A stretch of 64,000 nt of DNA, taken from Chaetoderma sp. LZ-2023a (taxonomy: Eukaryota; Mollusca; Caudofoveata; Chaetodermatida; Chaetodermatidae). Positions within the stretch are counted from its first letter, which is position 1. The number at the start of each line of letters is the position of its first letter. The position numbers and the translations under genes are program-made. Below the pieces are notes generated by a model that worked only from the letters and a program-made list of their open reading frames with translations, searched no databases and was not told the DNA's origin. Positions 34,485-46,331 of the stretch are shown piece after piece. The DNA is taken from assembly GCA_034401795.1 (NCBI GenBank), contig CM067374.1, positions 131,445,706 through 131,509,705 on the forward strand. The letters are read 5' to 3'.

Positions 34485-34615
34485 GATATATAGAATCTCA
34501 AACTCGGTCTCTTTTCATATCAATATTATCGCTAAAGCTCGTGCAAATTGATAATTTTCAACTCGGTCCATAATAGTGATATGAAAAGTGACCTCGATCC
34601 AGATTCTCTATATAT
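34485..34615. repeat. Foldback repeat (family 3)
   Basis: Inverted arms ATATATAGAATCT / AGATTCTCTATATAT and CTTTTCATATCA / TGATATGAAAAG flank a centre with GCTAAAGCTCGTGCAAATTG and CAACTCGGTC. The centre matches, inverted, ACCGAGTGG...GCACGAGCTTTAGC at 40,690-40,730. Confidence 0.65.
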
Positions 34616-34984
34616 CGCATATACATGATATAGATAAATGACTGTTAGAAATTAACCGTAAATACGGATGTCGTTGAATAGGTGAATTCGTTTGGGCGAT
34701 AGGTGAGAACTATGTACAAAGAATACAAAATTGACTCAACGATTCATTGAAACTACTTTAAGAAACTCTATGGATCAAATGTCTCGCATCCTTCCCCAGT
34801 CTCTAGAATCAACTCCATCAGGTTAGAAGAGACTATGTTCATCATATCTTCGGCTTTCTTTCTGCATGATTTAAAAGCACTTCTGATACAACTCAAGCGC
34901 GTCTTAAACACTCTGAAAACACACATATCACGACTATGAGTGCGTGTGATATTTTTTAATTATGGGGTATTCCGGTCACAATTT
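34616..34984. other. Intergenic, nothing recognised
   Basis: No gene or repeat recognised between foldback family 3 and the G-rich simple-sequence block. Confidence 0.4.
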
Positions 34985-35280
34985 ACATGGCTTGTGAATG
35001 AGTGGGTGGGTGGGTGTGTAGGTGGGTGGGTGTGTAGGTGGGTGGGTGGGCGAGCGCGCGGGAGAGTGAGTGAGTGAGTGAGCGAAGCGGGCGACCGGGC
35101 GAACGGAAGGGCTGGTGTTAGGGCGGGCAGGCGGGAAAGCGGGCAGGCGGACAGGAGGGATGGCTGACGGGTGGGCGGGCGCGTGAGCAGGTTGGTGGGC
35201 GGATGAGTTGGTTGGTGAATAGGCTGTAACATGGGTGTTTTGTGGGTTGTGTTTGTGGTTGTGTGGATACATTCGTACGC

Positions 35281-35369
<89 letters not shown>

Positions 35370-35560
35370 CGAACCGGCGATGTTAGCGTGTGTGTGCATA
35401 GTTATGTGAGGGGTGATTGTGGAATGTGAGGTCGGTGGGCTGATGGGCTAGCAGTCGGCTGGGCTGGCGAGTTAGCTAGTTGGGCGAGTGAATAATGCGT
35501 GCGTGAGTGAGCAAGCGAATACGTGGACGAGTGCGTGCGCGAGTGCGTGTATACGTAGTC
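34985..35560. repeat. G-rich simple-sequence block with (GT)n
   Basis: Degenerate GGTG, GAGT, GCGG and GTGC tetranucleotides surround a pure (GT)n run of about 80 bp (35,283-35,363). The strand bias (G on plus) is strong. His-Thr, Pro-rich and Cys-Val frames are artefacts. Long GT runs can adopt Z-DNA. Confidence 0.85.
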
Positions 35561-36087
<527 letters not shown>

Positions 36088-36464
36088 CTTATAGGATGTG
36101 CTGTATTCAATGTATAAAGACGTACCTAAATTCCCCAGCCACCCCCACCTCCACCACACCCCGAACTACACAATGGGACCTCACCAAACTCCACGTACTA
36201 TACGTGTTTCTCAGTGCACACACGCACGCACAACATTCCTCACTGATACGAATTTTCTTACGATAACAGTAAAATATACCTGCTGCAAAGCAGATCATGT
36301 CAGTCATAGCTTTGCCTATATACCACGCATAGCGCTCTGCCTTTGAGATGCCACACCTATTCATTTCTGACTCCACGCAAGTTGATACATCAGGAAATAC
36401 GCTAAATTTGGAAATGTAAATACAAGATTGCTTACGTGTGTACCCAATACGTGATAACGACGAG

Positions 36465-36465
36465 G

Positions 36466-36496
<31 letters not shown>

Positions 36497-36734
36497 TTAC
36501 TAACAACAACAACAACAACATCAAAAACAATAATAGCTAGTAGCAACACCATTAGCAACATTAGCAGTAGCAAAAAACAACATCAACAATAACAGGAACA
36601 TAAAAAACAAACGTAGGAAAATAACTATTGGCAACCTCAACACTACCATCATCATTATAATCATCGACCTCAACAATAGCTACGACAACTACAATAGCAA
36701 CGACAACGAAAATGACGACGACGACGACGACGAA

Positions 36735-36766
<32 letters not shown>

Positions 36767-36795
36767 TGATGACAACAAGAATTACAACAACAATT
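36465..36795. repeat. (AAC)n / (ACG)n trinucleotide block
   Basis: AAC runs at about 36,467-36,494 and 36,503-36,520, mixed CAN trinucleotides, then an ACG/GAC run at about 36,714-36,768 and more AAC/CAA units. Poly-Val and poly-Leu frames are artefacts. Confidence 0.85.
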
Positions 36796-36889
36796 ACAAC
36801 TTGAACACATTTACTGAAGTAACTGTAAATCTGTGATGTCTGGCTATTGAGGATCATCTAATATGATCCAATATGCCCAATGGATATGC

Positions 36890-37291
36890 ACAATCACAGG
36901 GAATCAATGTCTTCGAAAATTGTAAACGGGTAACATTGATGCCCAATGGGTGACCGTGATCTTGAGCGCAGATCACTTCGAGACCATCACTATTGGGTCT
37001 GGCATTCATGATATACCATTAGCAAAGTTTTCATGAACATCAAGGAAAAAACCTTAAAGTGTTAAATAACGGAGAAATTACAAAGCTTGTGTGGGTCCTT
37101 GGATTCCAAATATCAAATTTCATTCAATCTAAGACTCATAATCAGCTTGTTAGGGTAAACGGAAGTAACCTATCAAAAAAACCCCGAAAACTGGGACCTT
37201 GCAACTGTACTGGGTAACCTTGAGCTTGAGAGCGGATCACTCCGAAACAATCACGATTGGATCCAGCATATGTGATATACCAATAGTAAAG
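36890..37291. repeat. Tandem repeat (about 250 bp), left part
   Basis: Unit landmarks: GATCACTT(C)CGA(A/G)AC(C)ATCAC, ATTGGATC or ATTGGGTC, GTGATATAC, TAAAGTGTTCAT, TCAAATAACTGA, ATTCAATCTAAGACTC and AATCAGCT. One full unit and most of a second lie left of a LINE fragment. The rest continues at 38,904. Old, diverged copies. Confidence 0.7.
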
Positions 37292-38903
37292 CAAATAGTA
37301 TAGTAACTGGTTCAAGGAACAGTTCACTGACCACGATGATGAGCTCTTGCACCCATTCCCAGGAAACCCCAGGCCATTACTAACACCAATTAATACAGCA
37401 GAGGTTGAGAAGGCACTTAAAGCCCTGAAAAATGGACGTGCATTTGGACCTGATAGCATGAGCAATGAACTATTCAAATATGCAAGTGGCATTATCTCGA
37501 AACCGATCACGCACCTAATCAATTCAGCTTTTATGCACCACCTTCCCATTGACGCTGTAGGCCAAGGCATCTTTTGGTGCTACCCAAGCCCAAGAAGCCA
37601 CCTGCCCCCAGCCAATCTGCAGCCCATTGTGCTCCTTAACAGCATACAGAAAATCCTATCCAATGTTACTCTATGCCGCATCCACGACAAGATCGATGAC
37701 TTCACCGGATCATGTCAAAGTGGCTTCAAATGTGGACGCAGCTGTGCAGACATTGTATGGGCTCAACGCATGCTTGTGTCGATAGTCATGTCCAAACACT
37801 GGGATTTCCACAAAATGGGCATTGACACAATTAAACGCTCAAAGATCCTGGATGTACTACGCCAGGCCAGTTGCAATGACGATGAGCTAGCCTAATGAGA
37901 CAACTGCTTTCAGACACCAAGCTGAGCGTACCAGTCAAGCCAGTGAAGTCTGTAGTCTTCACCTGTTACCTGGCTGCTGCATTAAAATCCGTGCGGGAAA
38001 ACTCCACAAGACCAAACCACCCGGTGTCGTCAATACTGGGCATGCCGCTACAGATGGAATATGCCGACGATGTGGACTTTATATATGAGGAAAGAACCCC
38101 CTTGACGAACGTCTCCCAATAGCTGCAAGCAAACTAAAAATTGAGAATCTCTTTATGAATGAATCCAAAACAGAGTTCACCCACATGTACCTATCTACAA
38201 AGCATGAAACTAAAGAAAATGACGATCCACTCCGCGGTGGCGAACCATGGAGGAAAAGTAAAATCCTGGGCTCACTGCTTTGCAGTACTGATGATATTGC
38301 TGCACGCTGCATCATGGGGAACATAGCTTTCAGTCCTTCTGGAAGCTATGGATTCGTAGATCAAAGATGCCCTTGGTAAAAAGACTACGTTTGTACAATG
38401 CAACCTGCGTATCCTTGATGATGTATAACCTCAACAGCTTGGCAGCTCCAAAGGCAGCTCTAGACAAACGTGACTCCTGCCACCGCAAACACCTACGCAC
38501 CATCACTGGACACGGATGGCCAGAGAGCATAATTTCCAACGATGCCCTATACAAGATGTGTAATACGCCGACGCTGTCTGTAAAAGTCGCACAGCAAAGT
38601 TGGTCCATGTTTGGCCATGTGCTAAGGATGCCAAGAAGAGACACCAGCACAGAAAGCCTTGGAATTCGCCCTACTCAGAGTCAGTAAATACAGAGCCAGG
38701 CGAGGACGCATTGCATAAATCTGTTAAGCGTGCTACGAGGTCACCTCAAGAAAGCAGGATTTGGTACACTCAAGTCAGAATGGACCTGAGGAAGCTATGG
38801 ATTTTGGCTGAGGACAAGACACAGTGGGCAAAAGCGAAGACGGACTGATTGCAGCTGTAGGATGTTTCTACTACTACAACCGCAGAATACAGTAATCATA
38901 CAT
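37292..38903 (+). mobile_element. 5'-truncated LINE fragment with 9-bp target duplication
   Basis: A decayed reverse transcriptase segment inserted inside a tandem-repeat unit. It is flanked by ATAGTAAAG on both sides (37,283-37,291 and 38,904-38,912). Removing the insert plus one copy restores the unit (GATATACCAATAGTAAAG joined to TGTTCAT). The element lacks ORF1 and the endonuclease, as expected for an incomplete reverse-transcription event. There is no poly(A) tail; the 3' end runs through AATACAGTAATCATA. Confidence 0.8.
37340..38850 (+). pseudogene. Reverse transcriptase C-terminal half, broken
   Basis: Readable pieces: INTAEVEKALKALKNGRAFG then PDSMSNELFKY (about 37,395-37,480), PITHLINSAF, a degraded LQPIVLLNSIQKIL, SCQSGFKCGRSCADIVWAQ, then in other frames QMEYADDVDFIYEE (catalytic YADD, about 38,060), and the C-terminal RHLRTITGHGWPESIISN and SMFGHVLRMPRRD (about 38,480-38,630). 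The usual aspartate-containing AFD motif is not recognisable, and several frameshifts separate the pieces. The wording resembles widespread invertebrate LINEs, but I cannot assign the clade. Confidence 0.75.
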
Positions 38904-39430
38904 ATAGTAAAGTGTTCATACAAAAATCAAAGAAAAGGCCCTAAAGCGTCAAATAACTGAAAATTTGCAAGGTTTGTTTGGGTCCTTTGCATTCAATCTA
39001 AGACTCTTAATCAGCTAGTATCGGTAAATGGAGGTAAGCAATGCTAAAATCGAAAACTGGTATCTTGCGACTCCCCTGTGTGACATTGACCTTGAGGTCG
39101 GATCACTTCGAAACCATCACCGTTGGATCAGACATATGTGATATACTTATGGTAAAGTGTTCATGAAAAGCAGGCAAAAGCCCTGAGAGTCAAATAACTG
39201 AGAAATTTGCAAAGATAGGTGGGTGGTCCTAAAAACTAACATTTCATTCAATTTAGCAATCTGAATCCGCTTGTATGGGTAAAGGGACGTAATCAATGCC
39301 CGCGAAAAGTAGCAATTTTGTAGCCCAATGGGGGCCCACAGGTCCAGATGTGGTGAAAACATGAAAGGATGTCACAGGGTATCGTCTAATATGATCATTG
39401 CCATTCTCTGATGAAAAGGAGTCCATCTCT
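38904..39430. repeat. Tandem repeat (about 250 bp), right part
   Basis: Continues the unit interrupted at 37,291, then a further unit (GGATCACTTCGAAACCATCA at about 39,103; TAAAGTGTTCATG at about 39,152) and a partial one to about 39,430. Confidence 0.7.
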
Positions 39431-39509
39431 GCCCTAAACGAAAACTGGTAATTTTGATGTGCAAGTCGTGCCACTCCACTTGGGCATGTGCCCTGCAGAT
39501 CAAGCAAAA

Positions 39510-39830
39510 CCTTCAGGCATCCAAGGGTATCATCCTACCCACGTATGGCAGAGATCCGATAATATCTCTCGCTATAATCATAATTCAGAGAACAATACTG
39601 AAAATCCACATTCTTTCAATTTGGGGGAATATTCCATGCATTGGCGGTCAAAGTTCAAAGGTCAAGGCCAGCTTTTATGTTAGGTAGACATTTTTAGGAC
39701 ACGAAGGGGAACATCCAACCAAAGTATGGTAGTGATCCGATCAAAACTCTAGGTGTAGTCACTGTTCAAATATGAGTAATGAAATTCCACATACATTTTC
39801 TAGGGGACGTTTCTTCCCAGGGAAAGATGG
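39510..39830. repeat. Diverged direct repeat pair, about 180-bp spacing
   Basis: Two segments (about 39,515-39,655 and 39,700-39,830) share, in order, CATCC(T/A)ACC, GTATGG(C/T)AG, GATCCGAT(A/C)A, AAATCCACATTC or AAATTCCACATAC, and TTTC(A/T)(A/-)(T/G)GGGG. No open frame of interest. Confidence 0.5.
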
Positions 39831-39957
39831 GTATCTTGAAAGTCCTTAGGCCGATCGCAAAGAAAAGCAATAACAAACTAGATCCAAGGGCGTACTACAA
39901 GTTGACCCAGGCTGAAATTGTTCAGATCAAAACAGTAGAAGATTGCGAAAATCCTTG

Positions 39958-39959
39958 AG

Positions 39960-40012
<53 letters not shown>

Positions 40013-40050
40013 TACTAATACTAATACTAATAATAATAATAATAATAATG
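39958..40050. repeat. (AAT)n microsatellite
   Basis: About 90 bp of AAT/ACT units. Confidence 0.9.
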
Positions 40051-40489
40051 AAAATAAAGATCCTGAGAGAAAACAATAATTTGCGATGGATCGCATATTA
40101 AAAGCAGTAGCAGCAACAGCATGAGTAACAACAATGGCAGCCAAAATGTTATTTGCAACATCACCAGTAGCAACAGTAATGTCAACAACATCGGTGATGT
40201 TAAAATGTGCAATGCCAATACTAAGCCAACAATTGATATGCTGTGATACTTACGCGCATGTCTGAGCTAGAAATGTGAGCTTGATCGCGCCTTGTGGTGT
40301 TGTGAAATTCACCATGGGTAAGAGACACGGGACGATATCACACTCCCCAGTTACTGCATAAGAAATAAAATCAGCTCGCTGTTACACACGCATTGATGGT
40401 ATGATACATCATAGGTCATAAATAAGCTTACTTGTTTCCGAAATCCCATAAACTTATTAGTTGATACGATTTTTAACACTATGTAAGAA
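40051..40489. other. Intergenic, nothing recognised
   Basis: No gene recognised between the AAT microsatellite and the next foldback material. Confidence 0.4.
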
Positions 40490-40745
40490 ATGTTTTGTTG
40501 AATATTGTGGACTTAATTTGTTTGGAAGGCATTGATGCCTTAGGCAACGATGACTTCCAATCAAATTGTGTCCAACATATTTAACAGTACGTTTTATTTT
40601 GTTTTGGAAAAAATTAAGTTATTTCTGAGTTGGACTGCAGATAGAGGAACTCAAACGAGTTTCCATACTTTTCAGATCACTATTATCAACCGAGTGGAAA
40701 ATTATCACATTGCACGAGCTTTAGCAAGTCCATCGCTGAAATTCG
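40490..40745. repeat. Foldback material: family 1-like hairpin and family 3 copy
   Basis: A diverged hairpin (TTGAATATTGTGGACTTAAT to TTGTGTCCAACATATTTAA, centre GCCTTAGGC, about 40,497-40,585) is followed by family 3 sequence (ACCGAGTGGAAAATTATCAC and GCACGAGCTTTAGC, about 40,688-40,728). Confidence 0.55.
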
Positions 40746-40889
40746 TTTGAATGCACCATTTTGCCCAGTTTGTTCTCGTAGCTGTGCCGCATCACTTGTT
40801 AAAAGTCAGTTTTCTAAAATGGATTATTTACAAAATATGTAACAGCTTTCCTTAAATTGGGACACTATTTCTATCGACGAACTCGTTTG

Positions 40890-41280
40890 GGGCATTCATT
40901 AACGCCATTAAAGGGGAATATTCACACCAGAATGCGTGAAAATAAAATTGTTTAAATTGTCTACTTTTAGAGCCTATGTGTACCTCGATGTAATGTTCAA
41001 GCGAAATAAATCTTAACATATGATGGTTTAATTCCATACAAATTAATTTTTCAAAATTGTAATTGTCAAATTGATCTCTTCTTCTTGTTCTTCTTCTTCT
41101 GCCATTTAGTAACCACCATCAACAGATGTATTATTAGTTACTCGTGTCTCTAATTCAATTTCACAGCTTAAAAAACTATATTAATTTATACGTAATGAAA
41201 TCATCATATGATAAGATTTATTTCGTTTTGGTACACAATTTAAGACTCTGAAAATGTAAAATTGTAATCAATTTAAGTAA
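40890..41280. repeat. Foldback repeat (family 2), two-armed copy
   Basis: Left arm (about 40,925-41,065) and right arm (about 41,140-41,280) are inverted relatives: AAGCGAAATAAATCTTAACA / ATAAGATTTATTTCGTTTTG, CATATGATG / CATCATATG, and ACAAATTAAT / ATTAATTTATACG. A CTT-rich spacer lies between. No coding frame. The copy at 59,965-60,285 has the same layout with a different spacer. Confidence 0.7.
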
Positions 41281-42046
41281 TATTTACAGAGGGGGACTGA
41301 GTACATTACTAACAATCTTGAGATATTGAGTAAAGTCCCACAGCTGCCAGAGCTGAGATTATGGTAATTCTGAAACACGCTCGCGAGATTGTGTGTGTGC
41401 GTGCATGCGTGCGTGTGTGCGCGCGCGCGTGCGTGTGAGAGAGAGAGAGAGAGAGTACGAGTGCGATAGATAGTGCATGATGGCCCAGAGATGACTTCCA
41501 GGAAACATGCATTTGAATTGAATTTATGTCAGTTTAGCTTAAGCCATAGCTGTACCAGGCAAACCATCGACCATGGCTGTAACGAAACTATATCTCATGA
41601 TAAGCTTCAATAATGAAAACTAGTTTGCTAAACTTATTTCAAATAGTCATCTTATAAACATTGGGGTATGCAAATGTCAATAACTATGAGGACAAAATAT
41701 ATAGCTGTTAAACTGGCACACCTAAGGCCCACATGGTAAAACAACGACAATAGGTGTACCACCAAGAATATGTTAAATTATCGACCATAGCGAGTAAGTA
41801 AGTAAGTTTATTTCCGCTATAAGCCATCGGCTCTTGAGTGTACATATTTCCATAATTCTGTGACGGATACTAGTATTCAATAATCATTGTATAAAGTGTG
41901 TAAAATTGCACATAATTAACATAAGTATTAATGCCATCATAATTTCCATCATATTCAGCACCATCATAACTATTAATTATTATCCTTATTTTCATCATCA
42001 TCGTTTTCATCAGTATTATGTTATCATTTTATTGTTGCACTCAATA
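41281..42046. other. Simple sequence and possible LINE tail
   Basis: Mostly non-coding. It contains a GT/GC/GA simple run (41,390-41,454). A (TAAG)n run ending in TTTATTT (41,793-41,813) could, read on the minus strand, be the tail of a LINE 3' end (AATAAA followed by CTTA repeats). A CTGTACCAGGCAAACCATCG segment (about 41,550) resembles 47,853-47,895 on the far side of the minus-strand LINE. Confidence 0.4.
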
Positions 42047-42115
42047 ATATTATATCGATAATAATAATGATGATGATGACGGGATCGATACCAGTAATGA
42101 TTACTAGAATCACCC

Positions 42116-42147
<32 letters not shown>

Positions 42148-42200
42148 CAACCATCATCATCACCACCACCACCATCACCATCAACACCACCATCAGCATC
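42047..42200. repeat. (ATC)n / (CAC)n trinucleotide block
   Basis: AAT and GAT units, then an ATC run (about 42,116-42,148) and ATC/CAC mixtures. Poly-Asp frames on the minus strand are artefacts. Confidence 0.85.
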
Positions 42201-42418
42201 TCCATCCTCCCACTCCATCGCTCACTGAGTGCTGGAGCTGAATAACGGAAACAATAACGACGACGGTGGCGAGGACGACGACAGCAGTGACGATGATGGC
42301 GGTGACGATGGATTTGGGATTTCTCGGATGTCCTTCCTCCTCGATTCTAAACACGAAAGTTAGAACGAAAGAGAATCGAGGAGAGAGAGAGAGCTCCGCC
42401 TACCCGCAATACCACCAT

Positions 42419-42560
<142 letters not shown>

Positions 42561-42686
42561 CTTTTTGTTCATTCATATTCATAAAATCAAGTCCTGCCTC
42601 CTCGTTTCTAGGCGCGAAAACTAGGACCGAAAGAGGAAACGAGGAGACATTTCTTTGCAGCCCAGCCCGTCGTCTACGCCTCTCAC

Positions 42687-42875
42687 ATCCATCCATCCAC
42701 CCATCCATCCATCCATCCATCCACCCACACAAACCCACCCACCCACCCATCCATCCATCCATCCATCCATCCACCCATCCATCCACCCTTCCCTCCTTCC
42801 TTCCTTCCTTCCTACCATCCACCCACCCACCCACCCACCCACCCACCCACCTATCCATTCATTCATTCATTCATT
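42687..42875. repeat. Tetranucleotide mosaic beside the minus-strand LINE 3' end
   Basis: CATC, CACC, CTTC, CACC and CATT units in succession. On the minus strand the terminal (AATG)n (42,853-42,875) directly follows the 3' end of the LINE and may be its tail or its target. Confidence 0.85.
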
Positions 42876-42916
42876 GCACACTATCCCCCCCCCCTCGCCC
42901 TCTCTGGAGAAGATGC

Positions 42917-45900
42917 TCATGACAATGTTTCGCTTCGTAATTTAAACACCTGATATGAAAAAGATGGTAATTTCCGTAAAACAGTTTCGTTACTACTCTG
43001 AAGCAGCTCAATAAATTTCGAAACGCTTGGTCTTATATAGTAGTGTGGTTTGATCAAGTCTTTTCTTAAGTTACTGTATATAGGGCATAATATGATAAAA
43101 TGGTATTCATCTTCATTATCGTTCGTACAGAATGGGCATGTTCTATCAGATAATGGTTTTTGTTTCCATCTACCAGTCTCAATATGTAGCTTGTGTGTTG
43201 CAGTTCTGAGCCTGGTGAGAGCTTGTCTATGTCTTATATTTTTTACTTTGTCTAGATAACATTTATAGCTTAATGATTCGCAGAAATGTTTGTAAAATTT
43301 AGTTTTGTTACTTCTATCTAATTGATCCATCCACTCTTGTAAAAAATTATCATACGCCCTTTGTTCATATTCTAAAATAAATTAATTTTTACTGACATTT
43401 CTGCCCTGTGCTAGCCAGAGATCGTTAAAACCCCTTCTAATTAGCATATCTTGTATCTTGGTCACCCAATTAACACGTTGATTAGTTGTCTCCCAATCTT
43501 TATATAAAACATCGTATACATTTTAACCAATTTATTTTGTTGGCTATCTAATATTTTAAACCGGTATTTCAACATCTTCAATTCTCTAGTTAAAATTCTC
43601 CGTAGATGACACTATTTGATGCACTTTGTTTGACGCTTAGCAACTGCTTGCAAAATTTTAGATGACGCTTTTCGATGTCGTAACCAGTGTACCACCCCAA
43701 ACCTCACAGGCATAGCTAAAAATTGGCAAAATTAATTTATCAAATAAGATACACAAATGACTTGGTGTTAACCTACGAATGTGTTAGAATATTTTTTCAA
43801 TGCAAAAATTGCTTTCTGTGCTTGCTCTGCTAAACACTTTTGTGCTAAAGAAAACGAGCCTGATGAAGTGAAAAATATACCCAGATATTTAAATTCATTA
43901 ACCACTTCCACTTCATTTCCCCCGTACCAGAATGTATCCTCCTTCCCTAAACGACCCCCTGTCTAAAAACTAGTGCTTTGGTCTTGTTTGTATTTACAGT
44001 TAGCCTCCATCTCGTGCAGTAATTTAACAAAATATTCAGTCCTTTTTGTATACCCGCGTTTGTTTCGGACATTAAGACTATATCATCTGCATAGAGATTT
44101 TAAAAAAAATTAAGTAATATTATATCAACCCCTTCCACCCCGCCCCTGTTAAATTCCTCTTCTAAGTCATTTACATACATTGCGAATAAAAAAGGCGATA
44201 AACTCCCTCCTTGGCGCACCCCTGTACTACATTCGAAGCTGTCAGAAATTTCAGAATTTACTCGCACTCCCGTTTTTACACTGCTGTACATAGACATAAT
44301 GATATTAATTATATTTCCCCTAGCGCCCAATTTTAACAATGTGTACCATAAACAATCCCTTACTACGTAAACGAAATCAACGAACACACACTAAAGTTTC
44401 CTTTTCCTATTTAATACATGTGAAATCAATCCACTTAAAACAAAAATATGATCCACTGTACTGAAACCCGCTCTAAAACCAGCTCGAGCTTTCACATGAA
44501 TTTCATTAGTATCTGCCCAATAATTTAACCTATTATTTAAAACCTTAGTAAATACTGTTCCCAGTGTGCTTAGTAATGTAATGCCCCTGTAATTTTGTAC
44601 ATCGTTTACTCCCCCCTTCTTATGTAATGGTATCAAAATTCCCTCAGCCCAGATTTTCGGGAAGTGTCCACTTTTAAAAATTCCTTTATAAAGCACTAGT
44701 ATATGGGGAATTAACTCATTTATCGCGTTCAGATAAATTTCATTTATGAGCATATCCGGTCCTGCACTTTTACTGTTTTTCAACTGTTTTATTGATTTGT
44801 AGATTCCCTCGGCAGATATTTCGGAATTTAATTCATCAAAAATTATTTGTATATTTTTATTTTCATTCATATAACCTTCCACATAATTTGTAATATCAGG
44901 ATCGGCCTGGAAAAAATCATCTTCTGGGTTATTGACTGCTTTAAAAAAAGTAACAAATTCGTTGATAGATATATTGCCCATTTTCCTGTTATCGTTTGTC
45001 TTTAGGAGCGTCCAATAAAATTGTGTATCAGTAAACTGTGCAGTTAGTAGCTTATTAGTTAAATCAACACTTTGCGTATAATTATACATTCTAACCGACT
45101 CTTTGAAAACAGTTCTTAAAGTTACCATATTAATACGCGCCAGTTCTGTCTTTTCCCTCCTATACCAATTTAACGCCTTAAAAAATTGCTTACGCTTAAT
45201 TTCGCAATCAGGTGAATATTGTTGGGAATTATTTGTCCTGATCTTATTTCGGTTAGTCTTTTTTAAGAATAGACTATCTGCATCTGTCTTTATTGCTTTT
45301 GTAAGAATTCCTACTGCTTCTTCTATGGTTTCATTATCTAATATACTATCATTGTCTAGTAGATTATTCATGTTAATAAGTAGCTCCTGCACTAGATACC
45401 ATGTTAACCCTATAATCATCAGCGTTCTATGATTTCCAAACGTATTTTGTACTACTAATCCTCCCACCACTACTATTACCCATTTGTAAAGATTTCGACG
45501 TATTACATTTTATACTACATCTGATCACACAATGGTCTGATAATTCATTTGGTTCATCCACCTCAAAATCATTTATACTATGTATTTTGTGTGCTGAGCA
45601 AAGGAAATAGTCGACAACACTCACCCCATTCCCCGATATAAATGTTACTTCCCCCAACCCTTTATCTTTGCCTACTCGCCAGTTTACAATTCTTATACCT
45701 GTTTCTTTGCAAAAATCCAACATTTTACGACCGTTATCATTTAACTTTAATGGATCTTTTGAAAAACGTGGTAAAGTAACATTTTCTTCATATCCACCAA
45801 ACACCGATATATGTGAGGCATTGTCATTCACAACAAAGTCAGGTAGTGTTTTCGTCCTGGCATTAAAGTCCCCGCAAATTAAGAAACTACAGTTGGTATT

Positions 45901-46316
45901 TTCCGATTTTTTCCTGATAACAATCTGTCGAAAACTTCGGTATCTACCTCCCCTATTCTAGATGACCCAGATGGTAAAACATAGCACATCCCTGAGTATA
46001 CGTCGTCGTCAAAGCCATAAAAACGTCCTTCTAATTTTAACCAGATTATGTCGTCTCCTTCAGTTTGTACCAACGATATACCACTCGATTAACACTCTCT
46101 CGCGTGCACAAGTAGCCCACCAGAATCACGCTTCGCTCTTCTATGTCTCGTTCTATTTAGGATAATATGATTAAAACCGTTTATCTCATAAACAAATAAA
46201 TCCGAGCTCCAAGCTTCTGCAATTAACATAATATCGGAGTTGTCAGTTAATTTCTGAAAGACATGCGATTTGATCTTATTATGACCATTTGCGTTCCAGG
46301 CTGCGATATGCAGCAT
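42917..46316 (-). pseudogene. LINE ORF2 (endonuclease-reverse transcriptase), broken
   Basis: Endonuclease: WNANGHNKIKS near the start (from 46,300), a stop at 46,089, QTEGDDIIWLKLEG, CGDFNART (about 45,868, after a frameshift), and ELSDHCVIRCS (about 45,547). Reverse transcriptase: KSAGPDMLINE (about 44,780), IPLHKKGGVNDVQNYRGITL, ARAGFRAGFSTVDHIFVL (about 44,490), FVDF (after an in-frame stop at 44,391), STGVRQGGSLSPFLFAMYVND (about 44,225) and YADD (about 44,088) after another in-frame stop at 44,100. The C-terminal CPFCTNDNEDEYHFIILC zinc motif lies near 43,130. Frameshifts also lie near 45,890 and 45,440, and the stretch 43,330-44,080 needs several more. Confidence 0.85.
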
Positions 46317-46331
46317 TTTCTCCAGCCTGTC

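Noticed and set aside
36561-36857. Val-rich membrane-protein-like minus-strand frame
   Set aside because: Derived from AAC/ACG trinucleotide runs.
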